DNA of 64,000 nt from Azospirillum oryzae (GCF_900177515.1 NZ_FXAK01000002.1:600001-664000); one strand, 5' to 3'. Shown: positions 15,601 to 27,300, counted from the first letter of the stretch. Notes: generated by a model from the sequence alone, not told the origin. Translations and numbers: made by a program.

Positions 15601-17396
15601 TCGATGACGGCGATGTGCTGAGCCAACAGGCTGAGCGTGTAGGGGCGTTCCGCCATTTCCGTCAGATTGTGCACGGAATGGATCAGGTCCAGCACCTCTT
15701 GGGGATCCCGGCCGGGCAGTGCCTTGACCAGATAGGCGCGGATCTGATCCTCGGTGAAGGGCAGCAGAATGAAGGTGCGGTAGAGGTCGGGGCCGACACC
15801 GTCGCGGCCCTCCGCCGTCAGATAGTTCTGCTGGTCGCGCAGGGTGCGGAAATAATGCGTGCGGCAGGACAGCAGCAAACGCCCCGCCCCGGGCTGCTTC
15901 GCCCGGTCGGGCGGCAGGATGCGGAACAGCTCGCGGGTGAAGCGCTGGCCGGCAGCGGGGGACAGATGGACCAGCACCTCGTCCAGCCCGTCGAACAGGA
16001 CTAGTGCGCCGGTCTCCCGCACCAGCCGGATCACCTCCGCCGCCGTCAGGCCAGGGTCGGTTTGGCCGCCGCGCCACATGCCCTTCAGCACGCGGTCGAG
16101 GATGGAGTCCAGCGACAGGTCGCTGCCGGCAACCTCCCCCAGATGCCGCAGATCGAGGTAGATGGGCAGCGGCGGCTTGTCAGCGCCCGCCGCCTCCCGC
16201 GCCCGCAGCAACGCCTCGGTGAAGGCCATGCAGGTGGTGGTCTTGCCCATGCCCAGGTCGCCCAGCAGAGCGAAATAGGGCCGTTCGTTGGGATTTTCCG
16301 CCCATTCCATCAAAAAGGTCAGCGCGTCCCGCCGCTCCCCCTTTTCTCCGGCAGCGGTCGTGGATGGCGTCTTGTCCAGCTTGTCGAGCGTTCCACAATA
16401 GCCGTCACTTGCCACGCGGTGATCCGGCAACCGCTCCGCCACCGCCCTGCGCAGCGAACCGTCCAGATCGGGACCGCGCGGCGTGGTGGGGTCGGTCGGG
16501 GGCAAGCCGGCGACGGCCTTCAGCATCTGGGCATAGAGGCCATCGGCGAAGTCGTCGCGCTGGATCCCTGTGCAGCGTTGGAAATCACGGCGCTTGTTGT
16601 CATGGAATACCTGGACCTCTTCCAGTCCCTTCAAGTCCATGCTGCCGTCGAAGGCCAGCCGCTTCAGGGCGATGGGGATCGCGCGTTTGCCGGTGGCAGT
16701 TTCGTTCGGGGTACGAGGGACGAAGCGCGGCAATTCCTCTACCGTAATGAAACGGCTACCAAGAAAAGCTGGGCTGGTGAGCAGCAACCCGACCGGGCAG
16801 CGCTCGACCGCCTTGCTAATCTCCTCCCGCCACCGCTGCCCCGGTTCCAATTTCCGGTCGTCCCACCGCTCGAACACGTGAGCGGGGGCCAGCGCGAGGC
16901 GCTGCTCCAGCCGCTTCAGCAGCTCGAACGCCAGGGCTTCGTCATCATGGGCATAGGACACAAAATATCGAATGACCGGCTTGCCGTCGCGCACCTCTAT
17001 GCCATCCTGCGGCTCGTGCCGATGGTCGCGGACCTCCTGCCTGTCCAGTTGAGTGACCGCTGCCACCGCGCCGTCGTCGCCGCTGAACCAGCAGACACGC
17101 TGCTCCGGCGGGGTGCGCGTGGCGCCGTCGGTTTGAAGCGTCAACGCCACCCCGGCTCCCTCCGCCGCCGCCTGGACGCGGGCGCGGAACTGACGAAACG
17201 CCGTCAAAGCCGCCGCACGCTCCTGATCCGGATAAAGCGCCTGAAGCACGTCGGCGAGCGAAAGCGTTCCGTCCGTCCGCATCAGGCCGATGAGAAGGTC
17301 CAACCGCTTACGGTCGCTTCCCCCCAACTCCCCTTCGATGGAAATCGCAGAGCGGCGGACGGCGGGAACTAACAGGGGCTTTGGGGGCATGACCAT
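12624..17396 (-). CDS. TIR-NACHT/STAND-pentapeptide-WD40 immune-type protein
   Basis: A 1590-residue NLR-like protein. Residues 1-110 form an unassigned helical region. Residues about 141-290 form a TIR domain (VIRYFVSYAHDDEA, WDDRKLEPGQRW, SRFITVEELPRF). A NACHT-type P loop follows, with Walker A GDLGMGKTTT near 380 and Walker B LVLFDGLDE near 465-473. A helical arm and a short pentapeptide-repeat-like stretch (ADLRGW, ARLEGTVF, ADFSTALL) come before fourteen WD40 repeats of 42 residues. TIR domains in bacterial immunity commonly act as NADases or make signalling nucleotides; the repeats would be the sensor. It stands opposite to, and inside, the glycogen cluster. An antiviral role is inferred from architecture only. 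Confidence 0.85.
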   Translation of the reverse strand: MVMPPKPLLVPAVRRSAISIEGELGGSDRKRLDLLIGLMRTDGTLSLADVLQALYPDQERAAALTAFRQFRARVQAAAEGAGVALTLQTDGATRTPPEQRVCWFSGDDGAVAAVTQLDRQEVRDHRHEPQDGIEVRDGKPVIRYFVSYAHDDEALAFELLKRLEQRLALAPAHVFERWDDRKLEPGQRWREEISKAVERCPVGLLLTSPAFLGSRFITVEELPRFVPRTPNETATGKRAIPIALKRLAFDGSMDLKGLEEVQVFHDNKRRDFQRCTGIQRDDFADGLYAQMLKAVAGLPPTDPTTPRGPDLDGSLRRAVAERLPDHRVASDGYCGTLDKLDKTPSTTAAGEKGERRDALTFLMEWAENPNERPYFALLGDLGMGKTTTCMAFTEALLRAREAAGADKPPLPIYLDLRHLGEVAGSDLSLDSILDRVLKGMWRGGQTDPGLTAAEVIRLVRETGALVLFDGLDEVLVHLSPAAGQRFTRELFRILPPDRAKQPGAGRLLLSCRTHYFRTLRDQQNYLTAEGRDGVGPDLYRTFILLPFTEDQIRAYLVKALPGRDPQEVLDLIHSVHNLTEMAERPYTLSLLAQHIAVIEGWRAEGQSVTGVDLYRHMVLSWLERDTGKHQLTPDHKQLLMEHFAAALWRSGRKSWGVGAIEQALIDLLRARPDIAAHYDGKDRELLKEDLRTATFLAREGDADFRFAHSSLQEYFLASHLYRALIDRRPTDWDLPRPSRETLDFLGQMMMSGEDAEAALATLRAIRDGAGTGAGGARVAELAFDYTLVAQAGGYPAPSLAGFRLNGADLRGWKIQGKPEDVPLNLTRISFRGARLEGTVFQRVALDGADFSTALLDRAEFLDGRAVAARFTGASLIGTLFHRMTLDNADFTETRLHRTRWLRCRMANVHPPTTEPPAALFAACEPAMGRRPRSGPRLEVLDGHVGEITACAYSPDGRRIASAGHDGTLRLWDAGSGDVGAILRGHEGRVWACAFSPDGARIVSAGEDGTLRLWNANSGEAVAVLRGHEGRIWACAFSADGARIASAGQDGALRLWDLTSGKASTVLRGHEGVVVACAFSPDGARIASAGEDGTLRLWDAHGGESRAVLRAHQGWVRACAFSPDGAHIASAGQDGTLRLWDSASGDVVAVLRGHEGWVRACAFSPDGSRILSVGDDGTLRLWDAASGEAGTILRGHGEWLRACAFSPDGARIVSAGAGGTLRLWDTINGEVVAVLRGHAEWVRSCAFSPDGSRILSVGHDGALRLWDTARGTTVGMLLGHGGGVFACAFSPDGARIASAGSDGTLRLWDAANGEVSAVLRGHDSGVYACAFSPDGSRIASAGSDGTLRLWDAASGKVSAALRGHEGGVWACTFSPDGRRIVSASSDGTLRLWDAASGKVSAVLRGHEGGVYDCAFSPDGARIASAGSDGTLRLWNASSGQINAVLQGYEGVVVACAFSPDGTRIASAASNGTLRLWDAASGEVSAILRGHEGGIYACAFSPDSAHIVSVGQDGTSRLWDVATGRNVRCIHMFKGGGWASFDIENNRLIEAGGDAWRYLAWIDQTPDGPIPYPAEVFGPLPAPQHLQNLTPA
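12815..14590 (-). repeat. fourteen near-identical 126-bp WD40-coding repeats
   Basis: Each unit encodes about 42 residues with the pattern ACAFSPDGxRIxSAGxDGTLRL followed by WD and ends in LRGHEG-like turns. Fourteen units are counted, enough for two seven-bladed propellers. Many units differ at only a few codons (for example units 9, 10 and 12), which indicates recent duplication or gene conversion. Confidence 0.88.
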
Positions 17397-17829
17397 CTCT
17401 ATACGATATCTACGTTATTGATACGGTATTGCAGAGTTGCGGGACTTTCAACCCATATTGAGACCATGACCTCCTGACGATCCATCGCCCTTTTCCCGCA
17501 TCCTGCGAAACCTCTTCGCCAACCTCCCTTGACGCCGCCGGGGGGAGGCTTTCTTATTGGACCCCTTGTGTCTTTTCGGGGAACCGGTGAGGCGTGCACA
17601 GGCTGATGGTCGACAGGAACCCCGTTCCCTCCTTTGATGACGCACTACGCACCCGGCCGGCAAACCGCAAGGCGCCGTGCCGCCAGGACCGTGGAACAAT
17701 GGAACAGGCCCCGAAAACTGTTTCATCCTGTTCCAAACGTTCCATCCGCCGGCCTTCCAACCGCCGACCCTCCGCATCAGCGGCCCTGACGATCACGTTA
17801 AAGTACTCCACCACACAGGCCGCCCGCTG
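17397..17829. other. divergent intergenic region before glgX
   Basis: This 433-bp stretch lies between the start of the TIR-STAND gene (minus) and glgX (plus). Close to the minus-strand start it is AT-rich and holds an imperfect inverted repeat (ATACGATATC ... GATACGGTAT, about 17400-17431), a likely promoter or operator area. No further gene is supported. Confidence 0.4.
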
Positions 17830-19968
<2,139 letters not shown>

Positions 19969-20122
19969 GGGGCGGACATGAAACCGAGGGCGCATTGCCC
20001 TGCGATCCTTTGCCCACTGTCCATGCCCAGGCCGGAGATGCTACCGCGACGGGCGGAGACAAAGCGTGTTACGCTGCGCCGCGCGTTCCCGTCACAGCCG
20101 CAGCGGAGCTTCGGGTAGGACG

Positions 20123-21220
20123 ATGCCGGATTACGATTTCTCGCAGGTCGACGCCGCGATCATCGACAGCCAGCTCAACACCGCGCGCGTGTTCCGCGAC
20201 GTGCTGATCCGGCTGGGCTTCCGCCGGGTGGAGCTGTTCGATTCGGTGAAGGCCGCCGCCGGCCTGCTGGCTGCCGCCATGCCCGATCTTGTGCTGGTCG
20301 ATGCCGACGGCGAGGATTCGGAGGCCTTCCGCTTCATCCGGTCCCTGCGCAACGAACCGGCGGTGCCCAACCCCTTCGCCTGCGTCATCGTCACCACCTG
20401 GGCGCCGACCCCGGCGCTGCTGACCCGCGTCACCAATGCCGGCGGCGACGACCTGCTGATGAAGCCGGTGTCGCCCAAGCAGGTGCGCGAGCGCATCGTC
20501 AGCCTGATCGAGGCGCGCAAGGGCTTCGTCGTCACCGCCGACTACACCGGTCCCGACCGTCGCAAATCCCCGCGCGAGGGGGCGCAGGTGCCGGTGCTGG
20601 ATGCCCCCAACACGCTGCGGCTGAAGGCGACCGGCCAATGGACCCAGTCCGGCGCCCGCATGCGGCTGAACGAGGCGATTGCCACCGTCACCACCCAGAA
20701 GCGGCTGCGCGCCAGCATCCAGGTCGCCTTCCTGGTCGAATTCGCCCTGGTCGGGCTGGCGCGGCCGGTTCCCGACCGCATGTCCATCGACCATGTCGGC
20801 CGCATCGGCGGCTTCCTCGACGATCTGCTGCGCCGGCTGGGCGACGACGGCGACCATGCCCCGGTCGAGGCGGTCGCCCGCGCCATCAAGTCCCTGGCCG
20901 ACAAGGTGCGCGCCGCCGCCGAAGCCGGACCCGTCTCCGCCGACGACCGTGATCAGCTGCAGGCCCTGTCCCGCGCCCTGATGCAGGCCGTCGATCCCGA
21001 CCGCCCGCTGGAGGCGATGGCCCAAGAGGTTTCCACCGCCGTCGCCGGATATCGCAGCCGGCTGGAGCAGATCGCCCAGGCCAAGGCCGCCGCTGCCGCT
21101 TCGGCGCTGGCGGCGTCATCCGCCGATGCGGCGGGCGAGGGCGGGACCGAATCCATTGCATCCGCCGCCCCGCCGCCGGCAGCGGCCGGGCCGGCGAGCA
21201 CTGCCCTGCCGGCCGGCTAA
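20123..21220 (+). CDS. response-regulator receiver-domain protein
   Basis: A 365-residue protein. Residues 1-125 resemble a CheY-like receiver: acidic start VDAAIIDS, probable phospho-acceptor aspartate in LVLVDADGED (about residue 57), and the conserved lysine in LLMKPVSPKQVRERI. A TGPDRRKSPR motif, common in alphaproteobacterial regulators, follows at about 140. The rest is helical and ends in a low-complexity Ala/Pro tail. No DNA-binding or enzymatic output domain is recognised. The ATG at 20123 is preferred over the upstream open frame because GTAGGA lies just before it. It stands between glgX and malQ on the same strand, so a regulatory link to glycogen metabolism is possible but not shown. 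Confidence 0.75.
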   Translation: MPDYDFSQVDAAIIDSQLNTARVFRDVLIRLGFRRVELFDSVKAAAGLLAAAMPDLVLVDADGEDSEAFRFIRSLRNEPAVPNPFACVIVTTWAPTPALLTRVTNAGGDDLLMKPVSPKQVRERIVSLIEARKGFVVTADYTGPDRRKSPREGAQVPVLDAPNTLRLKATGQWTQSGARMRLNEAIATVTTQKRLRASIQVAFLVEFALVGLARPVPDRMSIDHVGRIGGFLDDLLRRLGDDGDHAPVEAVARAIKSLADKVRAAAEAGPVSADDRDQLQALSRALMQAVDPDRPLEAMAQEVSTAVAGYRSRLEQIAQAKAAAAASALAASSADAAGEGGTESIASAAPPPAAAGPASTALPAG

Positions 21221-21326
21221 TGGGGGAGTGCCGATGGCATAGGCCGCCGGGCGGCATTGACGCCGCGGGCCGCGACCCCAATCCCTAAGCCCCACCCTCT
21301 TTCCGTACAACCCGCGGGGACCCTGC

Positions 21327-23519
21327 ATGAGTGATCTCGACCGGCTGGCCGATCTGCTTGGACTAGAACCCCACTATCACGACATCTGGGGCAACCGGCG
21401 GGAGACCTCGGCCGCCACCAAGCGGGCGCTGATCGCCGCCATGGGGTTGCCGGCCGCCACGGATGGCCAAGTCGCCGACAGCCTGCGCACGGTCGAACGC
21501 CGGTCCTGGAGCCGCCCGCTGCCGCCGGTGCTGGTGGTCGGGGAAGGGCAGGGGATCGCTCTGGACGTCGCCCTGCCGGCCGGCCTCGACGATGCCGTCC
21601 TGGCGTGGGACCTGACGCCGGAAGGCGGGACCGCCCAGGGTGGCCGTACTGCCATCCGCGACCTGCCCGTCACCGATCGCGCCACCCTGGACGGCACGGC
21701 CTACGAGCGCCGCGCGCTGGGGGCCTTGCTGCCGGTGTCGCTGCCCATCGGCTATCACCGGCTGGACCTGCATGTGGAAACCACCGGAGGGGCGTCGGGG
21801 CCGTCCGGATCCGCCACCCTGATCGTGGCGCCGGATCGCTGCGTGACGGTGGAGGAGATGGTGCCGGCCGGCCGCAGCTGGGGCATCGGCCTGCAGGTCT
21901 ATTCGCTGCGCTCGGAGCATGACTGGGGCATGGGCGATTTCGCCGACCTCGCCGGCTTCGCCGAGGTTGCCGGGCGGCTCGGCGCCGGGCTGGTCGGCCT
22001 GAACCCGCTCCACGCCCTGTTCCCGGCCGATCCCAACCACATCGGCCCCTATTCACCGTCCAGCCGCCAGTTCCTGAACATCCTTTACATCGACCCGGCT
22101 TCCGTCCCCGAATTCGCCGGCGCCGACGACCTGCGCGCCCGCATCGAGGACCCCGCCTTCCAGTCCGCGCTGGCCGCCGCCCGGCAGGCTGAGCTGGTCG
22201 ATTACCCCGCCGTTGCCGCGCTGAAGCTGCCGCTGCTGGAAGCTCTGCACGCCCGCTTCTGCTCCCTCCCCGACGACCACCCGCGCAAGGCCGCCTATGC
22301 CGCCTTCCGGCGGGACATGGGCGCGGCGCTGGACCGCCACGCCCTGTTCGATGCCCTGCACGAACATTTCTTCCGGCAGGATTCCTCTCAATGGATGTGG
22401 CGGAGCTGGCCGGCCGCCTTCCAGGACCCGCAGAGCGCCGAGGTTGCCGCCTTCGCCGCCGAGCATGCCGACCGCGTCGATTTCTTCGCCTGGGCCCAAT
22501 TCGAGGCTGACCGCCAGTTGGGCGATGCCGCTGCGCGTGGACGGTTCGCCGGGCTTGCCATGGGCTTCTACCGCGACCTCGCCGTCGCCGCCCATCCCGG
22601 CGGTGGGTCCGCCTGGGCCGACCCGTCGATGCTGGTGCAGGGTGCCAATGTCGGGGCGCCGCCCGACCAGTTCAACATGAACGGCCAGAACTGGGGGCTC
22701 GCCCCCCTGTCGCCGCTGGGCCTGCGCGAGTCCGCCTACCGCCCCTTCATCGAGCTTCTGCGCGCCAACATGCGCCATGCCGCGGCTCTGCGCATCGACC
22801 ATGTGATGGCGCTGCAGCACCTGTTCTGGATACCGGAGGACGGCAGCCCCGGCGCCTATGTCGCCTATCCTTTCCACGACCTGCTGCGCATCGTGGCGTT
22901 GGAGAGCCGCCGCAACCGCTGTGTCGTGATCGGCGAGGATCTGGGCACGGTGCCGGAGGGTTTCCGCCCGGCGCTGGAGCAGGCCGGCATCCTCAGCTAC
23001 CGCGTGCTCTATTTCGAGCGCACGCCCGACGGCGGCTTCAAGCCGCCCGGCGACTATCCCGCCGGGTCGATGGCGACGGTCAGCACCCATGATCTGGCGC
23101 CTTTCAAAGGCTTCTGGACCGGCCGCGACCTGGACTGGCGCCAGCGCCTCGGCCTTTATCCGGACGATGCCAGCCGCGACAAGGACATCTGGGACCGCGG
23201 CGTCGACCGCTGGCGCCTGCTGCAGGCGCTGTCGCGGGAGGGGCTGCGCCCGGACAGCTATCCGACGGAGGATGGCGACCAGCCTTTCCACGTCGACCTG
23301 TCCGCCGCCGTCCACGCCTATCTGGCACGCACCCCGTCCCGCATCGCGATGGTGCAGATCGAGGACGCGCTGGCCGACGACGAGCAGCCCAACCTTCCCG
23401 GCACGGTGGACCAGCACCCCAACTGGCGCCGCCGCCTTCCCCGCAAGCTGGAGGAATTGGAGTCCGACGACGATCTCCGCCGCATCATCGCCCCGGTCGC
23501 CGCCATCGCCCCGCGCTGA
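21327..23519 (+). CDS. malQ: 4-alpha-glucanotransferase (amylomaltase)
   Basis: A 730-residue GH77 enzyme transferring alpha-1,4-glucan segments between maltodextrins. An N-terminal MalQ-type extension (residues 1-190) precedes the barrel. Family motifs include GIGLQVYSLRSEHDWGMGDF, the nucleophile in LRIDHVMALQHLFW, the acid in VIGEDLGTVP and STHDLAPFKGFW near the end. The length is that of the long proteobacterial MalQ type. It is the last gene of the alpha-glucan cluster, following glgX and the receiver protein with short gaps, and is followed by a strong hairpin. Confidence 0.94.
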   Translation: MSDLDRLADLLGLEPHYHDIWGNRRETSAATKRALIAAMGLPAATDGQVADSLRTVERRSWSRPLPPVLVVGEGQGIALDVALPAGLDDAVLAWDLTPEGGTAQGGRTAIRDLPVTDRATLDGTAYERRALGALLPVSLPIGYHRLDLHVETTGGASGPSGSATLIVAPDRCVTVEEMVPAGRSWGIGLQVYSLRSEHDWGMGDFADLAGFAEVAGRLGAGLVGLNPLHALFPADPNHIGPYSPSSRQFLNILYIDPASVPEFAGADDLRARIEDPAFQSALAAARQAELVDYPAVAALKLPLLEALHARFCSLPDDHPRKAAYAAFRRDMGAALDRHALFDALHEHFFRQDSSQWMWRSWPAAFQDPQSAEVAAFAAEHADRVDFFAWAQFEADRQLGDAAARGRFAGLAMGFYRDLAVAAHPGGGSAWADPSMLVQGANVGAPPDQFNMNGQNWGLAPLSPLGLRESAYRPFIELLRANMRHAAALRIDHVMALQHLFWIPEDGSPGAYVAYPFHDLLRIVALESRRNRCVVIGEDLGTVPEGFRPALEQAGILSYRVLYFERTPDGGFKPPGDYPAGSMATVSTHDLAPFKGFWTGRDLDWRQRLGLYPDDASRDKDIWDRGVDRWRLLQALSREGLRPDSYPTEDGDQPFHVDLSAAVHAYLARTPSRIAMVQIEDALADDEQPNLPGTVDQHPNWRRRLPRKLEELESDDDLRRIIAPVAAIAPR

Positions 23520-23529
23520 CCGCAGTCCA

Positions 23530-23566
23530 CCACCGGCGGCCCTGGGGGAATCCGGGCCGCCGGTGG
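23530..23566 (+). terminator. stem-loop after malQ
   Basis: A 13-bp perfect stem (CCACCGGCGGCCC with its complement) and an 11-base loop sit 10 bases after the malQ stop. There is no T-tract after the stem on the plus strand, so it is either a weak terminator or an mRNA 3' stabiliser. Confidence 0.5.
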
Positions 23567-23680
23567 CCGTTGGAAAAAAATGCATCCCAATCGAAAAAAG
23601 CTCTTCACAGCCCGGCACATGGTCGCTATAAACCCGCCCACACCACGGGGCACGGCAAACGAGCCGCCCCGGTGACGGTC

Positions 23681-23754
23681 TGGGGGATCGTCTAGCGGTA
23701 GGACAGCGGACTCTGACTCCGCCAGCCTAGGTTCGAATCCTAGTCCCCCAACCA
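23681..23754 (+). tRNA. tRNA-Gln (anticodon CTG)
   Basis: A complete cloverleaf: acceptor TGGGGGA pairs with TCCCCCA, the D arm is TCTAGCGGTAGGA, and the anticodon stem-loop CGGACTCTGACTCCG carries CTG. The T arm CTAGGTTCGAATCCTAG follows, with discriminator A and an encoded CCA. The first base T is typical of glutamine tRNAs. It lies at the boundary between chromosomal backbone and the accessory region. Confidence 0.95.
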
Positions 23755-23877
23755 ACCTTTTCAATCACTTAGCGACTGCGTTTGGGCCGGTTGGGTGCTC
23801 CAGTAAGCACCCAGTAAGCACGGTCCTTTGTACTGAGCAGGTCTTGCTGGTTGGCCGCATTTACCGAACCACCCACT

Positions 23878-23928
23878 TTCAGGCTCATAACCTGAAGGCC
23901 GCAGGTTCAAATCCTGCCCCCGCAACCA
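23878..23928 (+). pseudogene. 3' fragment of initiator tRNA-Met (attachment-site-like)
   Basis: The segment reads as the 3' part of tRNA-fMet. It has anticodon stem-loop TCAGG-CTCATAA-CCTGA (anticodon CAT), a variable region, T arm GCAGG-TTCAAAT-CCTGC, the acceptor strand CCCCCGC, then A and ACCA. The 5' half (acceptor strand GCGGGGG-like and D arm) is absent upstream. Duplicated tRNA 3' ends are the classic footprint of tyrosine-integrase elements, and the accessory region begins right after it. Spurious ORFs across this piece on both strands are tRNA shadows, not genes. Confidence 0.78.
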
Positions 23929-23932
23929 AATC

Positions 23933-23967
23933 AAAGCCCCTGAAAACAAACAGTTTTCGGGGGCTTT
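23933..23967 (+). terminator. intrinsic terminator after the tRNA fragment
   Basis: A 15-bp stem (AAAGCCCCTGAAAAC with GTTTTCGGGGGCTTT, one mismatch) closes a five-base loop. It lies four bases after the tRNA-fMet fragment and is of the kind that follows tRNA genes, so it probably travelled with the tRNA 3' end. Confidence 0.7.
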
Positions 23968-24314
23968 CCGTATCCGGAGGCAGCCCGCTTCCGACCGTTT
24001 CCGGAATCATATCGGAATCATTTGGGCGGAAATTCCCGCGTGTTTTGGCGTAGGGCTCTGGCGTAGGGCGCCAGTGCGTGGACGGGCACATAGACTTTGG
24101 AGAGGGCAGGGCGGTGGGTCTAGCTCAGCGACTCGCCAGACGGTCGCACAGCTTCGACCAGCGCCTGCTTCCCCGACTATCAAGTCACCGCACTTCCCCA
24201 CCAACGACATGCCTGCCCAAGCCGTCTTCATCGCCGATCTGTTGGGGCGCTGCCTAACGTTGCAGAGGCTGAACTCCTTATCACCCGTGTTCAGACTTTG
24301 CAGCGGAACCCCGG
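23968..24314. other. non-coding stretch at left end of accessory region
   Basis: No gene is supported here. Composition is more mixed than in the backbone. No integrase gene or second tRNA copy is visible. Confidence 0.4.
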
Positions 24315-27300
24315 TCACGTGCCGTCGTCAACCTGACTGCCTCCCTCTTCCCTGTAGGGAGTTAGGGAACGCATCGTCAGGACGCCAATCCGTTCAGGAA
24401 GAGCGAAGGCGCGGATATTATCGAGTTCGCCGTTGAGCGGCAGCCTGAACGCCGCCTCTGCGATCCAGGCGATGAAGCGCTCGAATCCGCCCTTGAGATC
24501 CAACGCTTGGCTCCACGTCTCCAGGACAGCACGATCCTCCGGGCTGAGCGAGTCCAACGCCTCGCCGCGTGCCAGACGCCAAAGGCTCTGTTCGCGATCA
24601 TCCAACGACATCCCGGCGATGGCGTCGACCGCGACGGCCACCGTGCGGACGACCGCCTCGCGGTCGAACTGACGGGATGCACGGAGCCGCTTCAGAAGGT
24701 TCTCGCGCATCTCACCAGGGTGGACGCCAAAGGCGATGAGCAACGGACCCGCTACGGCCGCCTCATCCTGTTCTGCTATCCGTAGCGCATCAGCGCTCAG
24801 CATGTCCGATCGACCACTCGTCGCTCGATCGCAGAGCGACCAGGCGGCTGCTTGCGCGCGCGGCCGGTGGGATCGTGAATGGTCGAGCCCTGGGCTTGCG
24901 AGCGCGGATAGCATCACAGGAATGGTCCGCGGATCGTCCTGATTGGCTAGCGCGGACAACGCCCCGCACGCGACGAATGGATCCGGAGCCTCGGCTTGCG
25001 CGGCCTCCAACAGGGCTTCAATCGCTGGGGCCGGTAAGGCCTCATAAGCGCCCAATGCGCGTGCCGCTGCCCGCGCCACGCTGAACTTCGACCACGAGGA
25101 CCCAGCGCCGAGATGGCTGGCGAAATTGCGTGTGTCACCCAGCAGCTTCACCAAGGCGTTGACCGCTTCGGGCCAGCAATACTCTTCCATGAGGGTGGCG
25201 AATGCCAGTCGGACGTCTGCGCTGTGATCGTTGGCGCATTCGATCAGGCGTGCGCGTTCCGTAGCCGGTGCATCTGCTGCAAGGACACGCAGGGCGCGTC
25301 GGCGCACGTTATAGCGCTTGTGTGCCAGAGCCTTCAGAAGCTTCGCGCGCAGGTCAGCGCCATTTGCGATCAATATCACCTGGATAGCCGCCTTGCCATC
25401 TGCGGCGTCGTCGGTTGACAGCAGCCGGGTAGCCGCATCGTCTATGTTCAGGCCACCCCCTGCCGCCAGACATGCCAATGGCCCCAGTAAATCGACCGAG
25501 GCGCTTGCGAGCATCAAGGCCAAAACTTCTCGACTTGGCTGCGACAGCGCACCCGCCACTGCACGGATGTCGCCGCCCGCGAGGATATCTACCAAGGCCT
25601 GAGCCAGCGCGCGTTCACCGCCGGTCAAGCTCTGCAACAGCCGCTCAGCCCGTGCCCGCCGGGCCGTCGTGCCATCCTCCCCCTCTGGGTCGTCATCGAG
25701 CTTGGTCGTGAAGACGTCGTAGACCAGCTCCAAACGGCGCCCGAGCGGCACGCGCCCGAATACCGCGACAAGGTCGGGCATGGGATCGCCACGGCCGTGA
25801 GCCGCAGCAATTTCGACAAGTTGGTGGCGCAGGCTGGTGTTGCCGATATCCGGACGCGCCAGCTCGTCGACGAGAACGCCGCCGAGAGAATCGTCCCAGT
25901 GCTGCTTGGCAGCCCGCCAAGCCTGGTCTCGAACCCAGTCGTCCGCGTTCTCCAGCAGGAACTTAAGTTCCGCAATCGGCGGCGCTCGACGGGTTTGCGC
26001 GATCAGATCGCCCAGTGCATAGAGAAGAAGCTTTCGATGCGGACTGGCGGCGATCCACATCACGCCCTCGTGCGCCCGCCGCAGGCGCACAACCATCTTC
26101 ATGCCTTCTCGCGCGTTGAAATACTGCTCGCTCGGTTCGTCAACGATGTGGTCGGCTGCGTCGGCGTCGACCGCGTGTTCCTGCGCCTGATAGGACTCAT
26201 CGGCAAAACCCTCAAGCCAGGCATCAGCCTCGGCCTCGGAGCGGGCGAAGCGCTCGGTCGCGCGCTCGTAATCGGGAGCGGCTCCCGTCAAGGCGCCCGT
26301 GACGATCACGTCGATGTTGTCGTGCGGACCACCAGGGCCAGCGATCGCGCCCAAAGCGTCCCAGAACGCGGGTCTGAGATCGGTTGCGAGCCTTTCGAGC
26401 AGCGGAATCAGCTCTGAGTGATAGTCCCGGTGCGAAAACGGCAACACTTCGCGGATGAACCGCTCAATCATCGGCTGCGTCCGGCTATCACTGCGGAGCG
26501 TCGACACGTCCGTCTCGGCGAGGGAGGGCGCGCGCCAGCGTTCGCGAAAGACAATGGAGTCCGTCTCGGGGCCGCCCTCGATCAGAATCCTGGCCAGCCG
26601 GGCCGGTGGGTGGTCTTCTGAGCCAAACCGTTCCAGGTCCCGCAGTGCACGCTCAAAGTCGGCACGCTTCTCGGCGGAGAGAGCAACAGCTTCTAGGTGC
26701 TGGTCAAGGCGTTGCGTGGTTGCGGCCGACAAATCCAGTTGGAGCTTTCCAACTTTCGCGGTCGCCCGCAGCACGTTGAGGCCTGTCTCCAAACCCCAAT
26801 CCTCTCCGGATCGGTCCCAGCCCAACAGGACATCCACCAAGGTCGAGAGGGTCTGCTCGGCGTCGCGGGGGCGACCCATGAAAGTCAGCCGCAGTCCGTC
26901 TTCGACGCGAGGGTGGTAGAAGGCCAGCGCTGCGCCGTCCTGCCGGAGATTTTGGCCCGCCACGAGGAAGTCGATGAGGCCATCGATATCCGGCCGCAGA
27001 TTGGGTTCGGCTGATCTGAGGCGTCGGCCGAGTTTGGCGAAAACATCACGCGAGACCGCGCCGCGCGCGCTAAGCATGGCCCAGATGATTGCAGCGGCCT
27101 CAGCGCCGTCCGCACCGAGCGGCGCGATCTGGTCGGCAATGACCTTGGATATGGCCTCGATTTGAGAGTCGGCCAGAATCTCATCGATCTTGCGCGGCTT
27201 TCGCCGATCTTCCCGACTGAGCGCGACCAGGAAGCGCTTCACCTCATACGGCCGCGTCAGCTCTTTGAGGGCTCGCTCGCGATGCTGCGCCGCCAGTTGC

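Noticed and set aside
16062..17372. 436-residue plus-strand frame opposite the TIR-STAND gene
   Set aside because: Antisense shadow; the minus strand holds clear TIR and P-loop motifs.
23800..23928. Complete second tRNA gene
   Set aside because: The sequence before the anticodon arm cannot pair with the acceptor or form a D arm; only the 3' part is present.
23761..24091. Short ORFs on both strands around the tRNA fragment (RGQDLNLRPSGYEP-like, AGFEPAAFRL-like)
   Set aside because: These are well-known translation artefacts of tRNA sequence, not genes.
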